A stretch of 19,672 bases of DNA from Desulfuromonadaceae bacterium GWC2_58_13 (GTDB lineage Bacteria; Desulfobacterota; Desulfuromonadia; Desulfuromonadales; Trichloromonadaceae), in NCBI GenBank assembly GCA_001825565.1, contig MHXM01000117.1, positions 1 to 19,672 of the forward strand, read 5' to 3'. A program made the position numbers and the translations under genes. A model generated the notes under the pieces. The model had not been told where the DNA came from, ran no database searches, and worked only from the letters and a program-made list of their open reading frames with translations. Of the stretch, positions 6,866 to 13,975 are shown piece after piece; within the stretch, counting starts at the first letter, position 1, and each line of letters opens with the position of its first letter.

Positions 6866-7717
6866 ATGACGTTTTTCCTTTCTCGGCCGCCAGTGCCGCG
6901 CATTCTCGGCGCGATCCTCCTGGCCTGGGCATGCTTCTGCCCATGGGGCGTGGCGTTGAGCGCCGATCCGCCGCCCGCCGCCCATCCGCATCGGCACGTC
7001 CCGGCCGCCGAAAACACCTCGGCCGAAGCGGGACTCGTTGAACGGCTGGGGAACAAGATCCCCCTCGACCTGCGTTTCCGTGACGAGCAGGGAAAGAGCG
7101 TAGCCCTGCGCGACCTGATCACCGGCCCGACCATCATCGCCCCGGTCTACTACCAATGCCCGGATGTCTGCAGCTTTCTCCAGGGGGAGCTGACCCGGGT
7201 GCTGCCGAAATTGAAACTGAAGCCCGCCGAACAGTACCGGGTGCTTTCGGTCAGCTTCGACGAGACCGAGACCCCTCGGTTGGCCGCCGACAACAAACGC
7301 AATTATTTCGCCGCCATGGGCAACGATTATCCGCAGGACGCCTGGCGCTTTCTGACCGGCGACCGGCAGGAGATCCTGCAGCTGACCGACGCGGCCGGGT
7401 ACCACTTTCAGCGTCAAGGTCGGGATTTCATCCACCCGGTGGTCATCTTCGTGGTGGCCGGCGACGGCACCATCGTCCGCTACCTTTCCGGCACCAGCTT
7501 TCTGCCCATGGACCTCAGCCTCGCCCTGATCGAAGCCTCCCAGGGACGCATCGGCGCCACCATCCGCAAGGTGGCGACCTTCTGCTTCAGCTTCGATCCG
7601 CTGAAAAAGACCTACGTCTTCAATCTGCTGCGGGTTGCCGCCACGGTCACCATCGTGACGGCCGGGGCATTCATGGCCTTTCTCATCATTTCCGGACGCA
7701 AGCGCCGCCAGAGGTAA
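6866..7717 (+). CDS. SCO1/SenC-family copper chaperone
   Basis: 283 aa. An N-terminal signal or anchor (about 12-32, hydrophobic with CFCPWG) leads into a thioredoxin-like SCO domain. The copper ligands are visible: YYQCPDVC (C98, C102) and the distal histidine in DFIHPVV (H190). A second hydrophobic helix near the C-terminus (about 250-274, VAATVTIVTAGAFMAFLII) ends in a basic tail, so the protein is held in the inner membrane with its domain in the periplasm. SCO proteins deliver copper to the CuA site of oxidase subunit II, which is encoded four genes downstream. Start at 6866 is chosen for the CCGGAG ribosome site and the intact signal sequence. The subunit I gene follows after seven bases. 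Confidence 0.9.
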   Translation: MTFFLSRPPVPRILGAILLAWACFCPWGVALSADPPPAAHPHRHVPAAENTSAEAGLVERLGNKIPLDLRFRDEQGKSVALRDLITGPTIIAPVYYQCPDVCSFLQGELTRVLPKLKLKPAEQYRVLSVSFDETETPRLAADNKRNYFAAMGNDYPQDAWRFLTGDRQEILQLTDAAGYHFQRQGRDFIHPVVIFVVAGDGTIVRYLSGTSFLPMDLSLALIEASQGRIGATIRKVATFCFSFDPLKKTYVFNLLRVAATVTIVTAGAFMAFLIISGRKRRQR

Positions 7718-7724
7718 CCAGCGC

Positions 7725-9359
7725 ATGACTCAACCGACGACCGCAAATGCCGCCTCGCGGGGCTTTCTGACCGAAGGGGGGAAATACCCCGGACTGCTGG
7801 GGTGGATCTTTTCCACCGACCACAAACGGATCGGCCTGCTTTACATGTATTCCGTGCTCGCTTTCTTTCTGGTGGGGGTGACCCTGGGCGTCATCATTCG
7901 CCTTGAGCTGATCGCGCCGGGAGAAACCATCGTTTCGGCCCAGACCTACAACGCCCTGTTCACCGTCCATGGCGTGATCATGATCTTCCTCTTCATCATT
8001 CCGGGATTCCCCGCCATCTTCGGCAACCTGTTTCTGCCGATTCACATCGGCGCCAACGACGTCGCCTTTCCCCGTCTTAACCTCTTTTCCTGGTGGCTCT
8101 ACATGGCCGCCGCCGCCCTCATCCTGATCTCGCTGTTCACCGGCGGCGGACCGCCCGACACCGGCTGGACCTTCTACGTCCCCTTCAGCGCGCAGACCAC
8201 CACCAACGTGCCGCTGGCGGCCTTCGGCGCCTTCGTCCTCGGTTTTTCCTCGATTCTGACCGGGATCAACTTCGTCACCACCGTCCACCGCTTGCGCGCC
8301 CCCGGCGTTTACTGGGGCCGGCTGACCCTGTTCGTCTGGTCGCTCTACGCCACCGCCTGGGTGCAGATCCTCGCCACCCCGATGCTGGCCATCACCCTGG
8401 TGCTGCTGATCCTCGAACGCCTGCTCGGCGCCGGACTGTTCGACCCCGGCAGCGGCGGCGACCCGATCATGTTTCAGCACCTGTTCTGGATCTATTCCCA
8501 TCCGGCCGTCTACATCATGGTGCTGCCGGCGATGGGGATCGTCTCCGACATCATCCCGGTCTTCGCCCGCAAGCCGGTGTTCGGCTACTGGGCCATCGCC
8601 TTCTCCAGCATCGGCATCGCCTCGGCCGGCTCCCTGGTCTGGGGACACCACATGTTCGTCAGCGGCATGAGCGACATGGCGATCCTGGTTTTTTCACTGC
8701 TCACCTTCATCGTCGCCATCCCCTCGGCGGTGAAGGTCTTCAACTGGGTCGCCACCCTTTACAAGGGATCGATCTCCCTCGATCCGCCGATGCTTTTCGC
8801 CCTGACCTTCATCTTCCTGTTCTCGATCGGCGGACTCACCGGGCTGATCCTCGGTTCGGCGGCCACCGACGTTCACGTGCACGACACCAACTTTGTCGTC
8901 GGACACTTTCACTACGTCATGTTCGGCGGCACCGGCTTCGCCTTTTTCGGCGCCATGCACTACTGGTTCCCCAAGATCTACGGCCGCATGTACCACAAAA
9001 AGGTCGCCACCCTCGCCTGGGGAATCATGTTCACCGGCTTCAATATCCTTTATTTTTCGATGATGATCCTGGGCTTGCGCGGCATGCCGCGACGCTATTA
9101 CGATTATCTCCCCGAATACACCGATCTCAACCGGGTGGCCACCGTCGGCTCCTGGATTCTGGTCGCGGGCCTGCTGCTGATGTTCGTCAACCTGATCCGG
9201 GGCGCCCGCCACGGAGCGGAGGCCGGCGGCAATCCCTGGGGCGGATTGACCCTGGAATGGACCTTGCCCTCACCGCCGCCGGCGGAGAATTTCGCCACCA
9301 TCCCGGTAGTCGATCACGGTCCCTACGATTACGATCGAGTGAGTCCACCCCATGAATGA
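7725..9359 (+). CDS. ctaD: Cytochrome c oxidase subunit I, A2-type heme-copper oxidase
   Basis: 544 aa with about twelve membrane helices; the catalytic subunit that reduces O2 to water and pumps protons. Visible ligands: H82 in TVHGVIM (low-spin heme), H259 with the cross-linked Y263, H308 and H309 in WGHHMF (CuB), H394 and H396 in VVGHFHYV (the two hemes). Helix VI reads YSHPAVYI (257-264). The glutamate of the usual GHPEVYI is absent and replaced by the Tyr-Ser pair, the signature of A2-type enzymes such as Thermus caa3. The K-channel lysine is kept in PSAVKVF (K337), and the D-channel entrance aspartate appears to be D112. AGAGGTAA precedes the ATG. Its last bases overlap the subunit III start by eight. 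Confidence 0.96.
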   Translation: MTQPTTANAASRGFLTEGGKYPGLLGWIFSTDHKRIGLLYMYSVLAFFLVGVTLGVIIRLELIAPGETIVSAQTYNALFTVHGVIMIFLFIIPGFPAIFGNLFLPIHIGANDVAFPRLNLFSWWLYMAAAALILISLFTGGGPPDTGWTFYVPFSAQTTTNVPLAAFGAFVLGFSSILTGINFVTTVHRLRAPGVYWGRLTLFVWSLYATAWVQILATPMLAITLVLLILERLLGAGLFDPGSGGDPIMFQHLFWIYSHPAVYIMVLPAMGIVSDIIPVFARKPVFGYWAIAFSSIGIASAGSLVWGHHMFVSGMSDMAILVFSLLTFIVAIPSAVKVFNWVATLYKGSISLDPPMLFALTFIFLFSIGGLTGLILGSAATDVHVHDTNFVVGHFHYVMFGGTGFAFFGAMHYWFPKIYGRMYHKKVATLAWGIMFTGFNILYFSMMILGLRGMPRRYYDYLPEYTDLNRVATVGSWILVAGLLLMFVNLIRGARHGAEAGGNPWGGLTLEWTLPSPPPAENFATIPVVDHGPYDYDRVSPPHE

Positions 9360-9966
9360 CAGCGGACCTCCGCATCCACACCAGGATGACACCGGCGCCA
9401 AACTCGGCATGTGGCTGTTCCTGTACACCGAAGTTCTGCTCTTCGGCGGGCTGTTCATTCTCTACGCCGTCTACCTGCAACGTTATCCACGGGAGTTCGC
9501 TGCGGCCGCGGGTGAGCTGAACCTGGCCCTGGGCACGGCCAACACGGTGATCCTGCTCACCGGCAGCCTGCTGGTCGCCCTGTCGGTGAGCGCCATCGGT
9601 CGCGGCAACTGTGGTCCGGCGCAAGGATTGCTCTGGGGAGGCGCGGCCACCGGCGTCCTGTTCCTGGCCAACAAGTACATCGAGTGGTCGGCCGAGATCG
9701 GCCACGGCATCTATCCGGGCTCTCCGGCTCTTGCCCAGCGCCCGCCCGGGGAAAACGTCTTTTTCGGCCTTTACTACATCACCCTCGGCTTGCACGGGTT
9801 GCATGTGCTGATCGGGTCAATTTTGCTGGCGGTGATGGCGGTGATGACCGCCAACGGTTCGATCCGCCGGGATCGGTTCGTGGTCCTAGAGAATTCAGGG
9901 CTTTACTGGCATCTGGTCGACCTGGTGTGGATTTTCATCTTCCCCCTCTACTACCTGCTGCTCTAG
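9352..9966 (+). CDS. ctaE: Cytochrome c oxidase subunit III
   Basis: 204 aa with about five membrane helices, the short form that lacks the first two helices of mitochondrial-type subunit III. Typical stretches are KLGMWLFLYTEVLLFGGLF near the start, FLANKYIEWSAEI in the middle, and GLYYITLGLHGLHVLIG with ENSGLYWHLVDLVWIFIFP at the end. The conserved helix-III glutamate is present in YIEW. It supports proton uptake and stability of subunit I. The ATG lies inside the end of ctaD (eight-base overlap), so translation is coupled. Confidence 0.94.
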   Translation: MNDSGPPHPHQDDTGAKLGMWLFLYTEVLLFGGLFILYAVYLQRYPREFAAAAGELNLALGTANTVILLTGSLLVALSVSAIGRGNCGPAQGLLWGGAATGVLFLANKYIEWSAEIGHGIYPGSPALAQRPPGENVFFGLYYITLGLHGLHVLIGSILLAVMAVMTANGSIRRDRFVVLENSGLYWHLVDLVWIFIFPLYYLLL

Positions 9967-9976
9967 GAGCGCCGCC

Positions 9977-10261
9977 ATGAACGAACCCTCGCACGCCGTG
10001 GTCAGCTACCGGATTTTCATCGCCGTCTGGCTCCTGTTGCTGGCATTGACCGCCGTCACCGTGGCGGTCTCAAGGGTTCATCTCGGAGCGTTGAACATCT
10101 GGGCCGCCCTTGGCATCGCTTCGCTCAAATCGGCGCTGGTCATCTTTTTCTTCATGCATCTGAAATACGAGCAACGGATCTTCAAGATTTTTCTACTGAT
10201 CACCCTGGTCACCCTGGCCCTGTTCATCGGTCTGACCTTCTTTGACGTGCTGTACCGCTGA
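9977..10261 (+). CDS. Cytochrome c oxidase subunit IV (prokaryotic COX4-like)
   Basis: 94 aa with three predicted helices (about 12-31, 38-59 and 69-90). The segment SLKSALVIFFFMHLKYE is the hallmark of bacterial COX4/CyoD-like small subunits of caa3 and bo3 oxidases. It probably helps assembly or stability of the CuB site. TAGGAG overlaps the ctaE stop and serves as its ribosome site. The stop is eight bases before the subunit II start. Confidence 0.9.
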   Translation: MNEPSHAVVSYRIFIAVWLLLLALTAVTVAVSRVHLGALNIWAALGIASLKSALVIFFFMHLKYEQRIFKIFLLITLVTLALFIGLTFFDVLYR

Positions 10262-10269
10262 GGTGTTTC

Positions 10270-11184
10270 GTGAATCCTTCCCTGATAACCACAACCGAAG
10301 CCGTCGACCGGGTATTTCTCTATATTTTCGGCATTTCCGTGATTCTGCTGCTGGCCATTACCGCCGTCATGGTCTGGTTCGTGATCAAATATCATCGCAC
10401 CCGCCAGCCGCAACCGCAACCGAGCCCCCGCTATAACCTGTGGCTTGAAACCGCATGGACGGTGATTCCAACCCTGATTGTGCTCAGCATGTTCTGGTAC
10501 GGATGGCAGGGCTACACCACCCTGCGCGATGTCCCGGAAAATGCGCTGGACGTCCGGGTTACCGGCCGTAAATGGGTGTGGAGTTTCACCTATCCCAACG
10601 GCCGCACCAGCGATATCCTGGTGGTGCCGGTCGGCCGGCCCATCCGTCTCGACATCACCTCCGAGGACGTTCTTCACAGTTTTTTCATTCCCGCCTTCCG
10701 CATCAAACGCGATGCCGTTCCCGGAATGCATACCTTCGAGTGGTTCGTGGCCTCCGAACCCGGCACCTACGATGCCTTCTGCGCCGAATATTGCGGGGTC
10801 GGCCACGCCAAAATGATCACCACCGTCGCGGCGAAACCGGACCAGGATTTTGAGGAATGGTATGAGCAGGAGCCCTCGGGCGAAGCGGACGGGCATGAAG
10901 AAGGACGGCAGTTGCTGGCGAGTCACGGCTGCACCGGCTGCCATAGCCTGGACGGCGCGAAAATGGTCGGCCCGACCCTGCTGGGAATTTTCGGCCGCGA
11001 GGTGACGGTAACCACGAACGGGGTGGAACGAAGCCTGACCGTCGACCGCGAATATCTGGAACGATCCATCCTGCGGCCGCGGGTCGATCTGGTTAAAGGC
11101 TATCCTCCGGTGATGCCCCCCAATGCCGGGCTATCCCCCGAAGACCTGGAAGAAATCGTCGAATACCTGCAGGAGCTGCGATGA
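10270..11184 (+). CDS. ctaC: Cytochrome c oxidase subunit II with fused cytochrome c domain (caa3 type)
   Basis: 304 aa from a GTG start with a GAGGTG site. Two N-terminal helices (about 15-39 and 62-80) anchor a periplasmic cupredoxin domain. The CuA ligands are H136 (VLHSFF) and C171, E173, C175, H179 and M182 in CAEYCGVGHAKM. After an acidic linker (195-212) comes a class I cytochrome c domain: GCTGCH (C221, C224, H225) and the axial methionine M282 in YPPVMPPN. This fusion defines caa3 oxidases, in which electrons can enter through the attached heme. No lipobox cysteine or obvious cleaved signal is seen. Subunit II usually comes first in such operons; here it is fourth. The stop overlaps the ctaB start (ATGA). 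Confidence 0.95.
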   Translation: MNPSLITTTEAVDRVFLYIFGISVILLLAITAVMVWFVIKYHRTRQPQPQPSPRYNLWLETAWTVIPTLIVLSMFWYGWQGYTTLRDVPENALDVRVTGRKWVWSFTYPNGRTSDILVVPVGRPIRLDITSEDVLHSFFIPAFRIKRDAVPGMHTFEWFVASEPGTYDAFCAEYCGVGHAKMITTVAAKPDQDFEEWYEQEPSGEADGHEEGRQLLASHGCTGCHSLDGAKMVGPTLLGIFGREVTVTTNGVERSLTVDREYLERSILRPRVDLVKGYPPVMPPNAGLSPEDLEEIVEYLQELR

Positions 11185-12080
11185 ACGCCCCGGTGAGTAC
11201 CCTCACCTGTGAAACCACTCCCGAGCCGCCAGAGCCGGCAATCGTGCCGTCTCTGCTGCGCATCCCCATGTCGGCCATGGTGGCGATATCCGCCTTGGCC
11301 GGATATCTGGCCTTTCCCGGGCTCCCGCGAATCACCGAAGCGGCACTGCTGACCGTAGCGATTTTCCTGCTGGCGGCCGGCTGTTCCGCCCTCAATCAGG
11401 TGCAGGAGCGCGCCGAGGATGCCCTGATGGAGCGCACCTGTCGGCGCCCGCTCCCAACCGGTCGGATCACCCCCACAGCCGCCCTGACCCTGGCCGGGGC
11501 GCTGATCGTCGCCGGCCTGCTGCCGATGGCCCGACTCGACCACCCCGTCGCCGGCTGGGGCCTGGGGGCGCTGCTCCTTTACAACGGCCTCTATACCGGG
11601 CTGAAAAAGCGAACCCCCTTTGCCCTGCTGGCCGGCGCCCTGTGCGGCGCGCTGCCGCCATTGATGGGCTGGCACGCGGCCGGGGGAAACCCCGCAGACC
11701 ATCGCATCCTCGGCCTGGCCACCCTGGTTCTTCTCTGGCAGGTTCCCCACACCTGGGCGCTCGGCGCCCGCAACCCCGATGACAGCAGGGGCGGTCCCTT
11801 CGCCTCTTTGTTCAAAGCCCTCGACGCCCCACGCCTGGCCCGTCTCAACCGAATCTGGCTGCTGGCGCTGGCCATCGCCACCTTGCAGCTGCCGGCCTTC
11901 GGCCTCCTGCGTAGTCCCTCGGCCCAGACACTGTGTCTGGCGCTCTGCGGCGGACTCCTGGTTTGCGCCTTCGGAGCAACCGGAGCCGGTTCCCCGAAAC
12001 TGCGTTCAATAAAACTAACACTTTACCTGGCCGGATTGATCTGCCTGGTTATTCTGGACAACCTGCCCTGGTCCCTTTAA
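11181..12080 (+). CDS. ctaB: Protoheme IX farnesyltransferase (heme O synthase), UbiA family
   Basis: 299 aa with about eight or nine membrane helices. The prenyl-diphosphate motif is NQVQERAEDALMERT followed by RRPLPTGR (about 72-95), and the second motif region is YNGLYTGLKKRTPFALLAG, then GALPPLMGW. The first motif fits the N-x-x-x-E-R-x-x-D-x-x-M-x-R-T pattern of CtaB, although the usual acidic residue two before the final D varies. It adds farnesyl to heme b to give heme O, the precursor of heme A, needed by the oxidase encoded just upstream. No ctaA (heme A synthase) lies in the window, so heme O could be used directly or ctaA lies elsewhere. It overlaps subunit II by four bases, so it is the last gene of the operon. 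Confidence 0.92.
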   Translation: MNAPVSTLTCETTPEPPEPAIVPSLLRIPMSAMVAISALAGYLAFPGLPRITEAALLTVAIFLLAAGCSALNQVQERAEDALMERTCRRPLPTGRITPTAALTLAGALIVAGLLPMARLDHPVAGWGLGALLLYNGLYTGLKKRTPFALLAGALCGALPPLMGWHAAGGNPADHRILGLATLVLLWQVPHTWALGARNPDDSRGGPFASLFKALDAPRLARLNRIWLLALAIATLQLPAFGLLRSPSAQTLCLALCGGLLVCAFGATGAGSPKLRSIKLTLYLAGLICLVILDNLPWSL

Positions 12081-12091
12081 TCCAGGAGTCG

Positions 12092-12178
12092 ATGATTCTG
12101 TCCGCCGCAAGGGAAAAACTTCGGTCGGGTTTACGGCCTGCGGGCCAGGTGGTGGGTCGCTACAAGAAGCCTCTTTAA
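12092..12178 (+). CDS. Possible 28-aa ORF after ctaB
   Basis: ATG at 12092 follows AGGAG (12084-12088) at a three-base spacing and reads MILSAAREKLRSGL, then a basic end (GRYKKPL). It starts 12 bases after the ctaB stop. No family is recognised and the length is close to chance. It is listed only because of the ribosome-site-like sequence. Confidence 0.15.
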   Translation: MILSAAREKLRSGLRPAGQVVGRYKKPL

Positions 12179-12256
12179 TACCGGGATCCATTTCTGTTTA
12201 CACCGGCCTTGCGGACCGACCCGACTCGACCGCCGGGCATCGCTTGGGAGGAGGAA

Positions 12257-12382
12257 ATGATGAAAGGCATCCTGCTCGATCTCAGCGGCACCCTTCACGT
12301 CGAGGACCAGTCGCTGCCCGGCGCCCTGGAGACCGTGGCCAAACTGCATCGACAAAACCTTGCCAGCCAAGAGCTTCAGTAG
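12257..12382 (+). pseudogene. 5' remnant of a HAD-IIA (LHPP-like) phosphatase gene
   Basis: A very good ribosome site (GGGAGGAG) precedes tandem ATGs at 12257 and 12260. The product starts MMKGILLDLSGTLHV and continues SLPGALETVAKLHRQNL. This matches the start of HAD subfamily IIA proteins related to LHPP/phospholysine phosphatase: catalytic aspartate in LLDLSGTL, then the PGA(x)EA(x)xxL helix. Full-length members are about 250-260 aa. Here similarity stops at about residue 35, just before the expected FVTN motif, and a six-residue tail ends at a TAG. The rest of the gene is absent: the release-factor-like gene on the opposite strand begins at once and even overlaps by seven bases. That pattern points to a deletion rather than a frameshift. 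A functional 41-aa peptide is the less likely alternative. Confidence 0.7.
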
Positions 12383-12708
12383 TCGACCTTGCCCCGGTCC
12401 TTCTTGATGGAAGACTGCCGCTCCTTGGAATCGAGCCGACGTTCGCGGGAGGCCCGGGTGGGACGCGTGGCGACCCGTTTTTTGGGCCGCCGGCGCAAGG
12501 CCAGCAAACGCTCCCGCAGCCTGGCCAGAGCGATGCGTTTGTTGACCGACTGGGAACGTGACTCGGTCGCCGTCACGATCATGCCGGTGGGCAGGTGATG
12601 GATGCGGACCGCGGATTCGGTCTTGTTCTTTTTCTGTCCTCCCGGCCCGGACGACTTGAAAAAGGTAAAGACCAGGTCCTTCTCTTCGATGAGTGGCGAT
12701 TCGTCCAC
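12376..12708 (-). CDS. Small GGQ peptide-release-factor-like protein
   Basis: 110 aa from GTG at 12708, chosen because AAGGGAG lies five bases upstream; a longer frame begins at ATG 12774 but has no such site. The core is FFKSSGPGGQKKNKTESAV (GGQ about 23-25), then HHLPTGMIV and ESRSQSVNKRIAL, the catalytic domain of class I release factors without codon-recognition domains. The tail is very basic (RRRPKKR, KKDRGKVDY), as in proteins that bind the ribosomal mRNA channel or A site. It probably hydrolyses peptidyl-tRNA on stalled ribosomes or large subunits. The KKNKTESAVRxxHxPTG pattern is closer to the bacterial C12orf65/mtRF-R-like group than to canonical ArfB (GGQHVNK), so no gene symbol is given. 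It converges on the HAD remnant. Confidence 0.82.
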   Translation of the reverse strand: MDESPLIEEKDLVFTFFKSSGPGGQKKNKTESAVRIHHLPTGMIVTATESRSQSVNKRIALARLRERLLALRRRPKKRVATRPTRASRERRLDSKERQSSIKKDRGKVDY

Positions 12709-12813
12709 GGCAGCTCCCTTAGCGACTGGTAATTTCCCGCCAACCATGTTAGAAGAAAACAGTCCGACGAGCAAGCATCCGCTCGCAACGCCTTCTCAGT
12801 CGATGGAGACGCC

Positions 12814-13353
12814 ATGACCCATTTTGCCCTGACCATCATCGGCCGCGACCGCACCGGCATCGTCTCGCAGGTCACCGAAATTCTGTACAAGCTCGGCTGC
12901 AACATCGCCGATTCGAGCTGCTCGATTCTTGGCGGCCAGTTCGCCATGATTCTGATCATTTCCAATCCGGCCATCAAGGAGAAAAGTGATTTCGGCGAGG
13001 CCTTCACCCCCCTCGAAGAGAGCGGACTGTCGGTCTTTGTCCGCACCCTCAAGCCCGGCGGAGAACAACGCCCGCAATTCGAGGGGGAGATCTGCATGAT
13101 TTCGGTCTATGGCGCCGACAAACCGGGGATCGTCTACCAGGTGGCCAAAGAACTTGGAGAGCGCAAGATCAACATCACCGACCTCAACACCAAGCTGATC
13201 GGCAGCGAAATCCGGCCGGTCTATGTCATGATGATCGAGGCGGTACTCCCTCCGGAGCTGTCCGAAGAGGAACTTAAAGAGGTCATGAACCGCCTTAAGA
13301 TCGAAATGCAGGTGGACATCTCGGTTCGTTCCATCACCCCGGTGGAGCTCTGA
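12814..13353 (+). CDS. Double-ACT-domain protein, GcvR-like
   Basis: 179 aa made of two ACT domains: residues about 4-78 (FALTIIGRDRTGIVSQVTEIL) and about 92-175 (EICMISVYGADKPGIVYQVAKEL). Each has the DRTGI or DKPGI turn where ACT domains bind small ligands, often amino acids. The size and arrangement match the glycine cleavage regulator GcvR and related stand-alone ACT pairs. No DNA-binding domain is present, so it would act through a partner protein; no gcv genes are in the window, so the GcvR role is not shown. GGAGA lies upstream of the ATG. The deformylase gene follows after three bases. Confidence 0.85.
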   Translation: MTHFALTIIGRDRTGIVSQVTEILYKLGCNIADSSCSILGGQFAMILIISNPAIKEKSDFGEAFTPLEESGLSVFVRTLKPGGEQRPQFEGEICMISVYGADKPGIVYQVAKELGERKINITDLNTKLIGSEIRPVYVMMIEAVLPPELSEEELKEVMNRLKIEMQVDISVRSITPVEL

Positions 13354-13356
13354 TTC

Positions 13357-13860
13357 ATGGCCGTAAAAGACATCCTGCTATACCCCGACCCGCTGTTGAA
13401 AACCGTCTGCGCTCCGATTGACACGCTGGACGCCGAAACCGATGCGCTGCTGCAGGACCTGATCGATACCATGGTTGCCGCCGGCCACTCGGTGGGAGTG
13501 GCCGCTCCGCAGATCGGCTCCCTCCGTCGGGCAGTGGTGGTCGACGTCTCCAAGAGCAAGCTTGGCCGGGACAGCAACCACGGCATGCTGGTGATGGTGA
13601 ATCCCGAGATTCTCGAAAAAGAAGGCAGCGAAACCATGCGCGAAGGATGCATGAGCGTCCCCGACTACACCGGCAACGTCACCCGGGCGCAAAACATTCT
13701 GGTTCAGTATCTCGACCGGGAGGGCAACGACCGGGTGATCCGCGCCGGCGGTTTCGAGGCGGTGGCCATTCAGCACGAACTCGACCATCTTGACGGTCTG
13801 CTCTTTCTCGACCGGGTCTCCAACCTGAAGACCGAGGTGTTCCGGCGCAAAAGTCGTTGA
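13357..13860 (+). CDS. def: Peptide deformylase
   Basis: 167 aa, normal length. All three family motifs are present: SVGVAAPQIG (45-54), EGCMSVP (96-102) and QHELDHLDG (139-147). The metal ligands C98, H140 and H144 and the catalytic E141 are intact. It removes the formyl group from new proteins. Two small deviations exist: the usual GxGLAA starts with Ser (SVGVAA), and EGCLS reads EGCMS. The following DYTGNV replaces the more common G-rich turn. These are seen in part of the family and do not suggest loss of function. There is no fmt gene next to it. It is probably co-transcribed with the ACT gene. A basic end (FRRKSR) closes it. Confidence 0.92.
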   Translation: MAVKDILLYPDPLLKTVCAPIDTLDAETDALLQDLIDTMVAAGHSVGVAAPQIGSLRRAVVVDVSKSKLGRDSNHGMLVMVNPEILEKEGSETMREGCMSVPDYTGNVTRAQNILVQYLDREGNDRVIRAGGFEAVAIQHELDHLDGLLFLDRVSNLKTEVFRRKSR

Positions 13861-13918
13861 GCTTCAGGCCATGGCGCCTCCGGGGCGGAATCCGGAGAAT
13901 CCGGAGAAGCCTTGAAGC
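13861..13918. repeat. Inverted repeat with an internal 9-bp tandem duplication after def
   Basis: GCTTCAGGC (13861-13869) can pair with GCCTTGAAGC (13909-13918) with one bulge. Inside it, CTCCGG (13878-13883) pairs with CCGGAG (13892-13897). AATCCGGAG occurs twice in direct succession (13889-13897 and 13898-13906). The structure begins directly after the deformylase stop and could fold in the mRNA end. No T-run follows, so a simple intrinsic terminator is not supported. Confidence 0.5.
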
Positions 13919-13975
13919 CTGAAACCGTCTGGAATGACTAATCAACCATCCGCAAAACCGCCAAGAGGAGACTCC

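Noticed and set aside
6802..7041. 79-codon ORF after AGGAAGGAGA
   Set aside because: It runs out of phase into the clear SCO gene, has a composition typical of an off-frame reading, and the SD-like bases are only two bases from the ATG.
8490..8505. Loss of the helix-VI glutamate in subunit I as a sign of a dead oxidase
   Set aside because: YSHPxV is the known A2-type alternative and all heme and copper ligands are intact.
7686..8651. Long minus-strand ORFs across the oxidase genes and elsewhere
   Set aside because: They mirror strong plus-strand genes in GC-rich DNA, are rich in Gly, Asp, Gln and Arg, and show no domain.
12131..12370. Minus-strand 79-codon ORF between ctaB and the release-factor-like gene
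   Set aside because: It lies antisense to the HAD remnant and has no ribosome site or recognisable motif.
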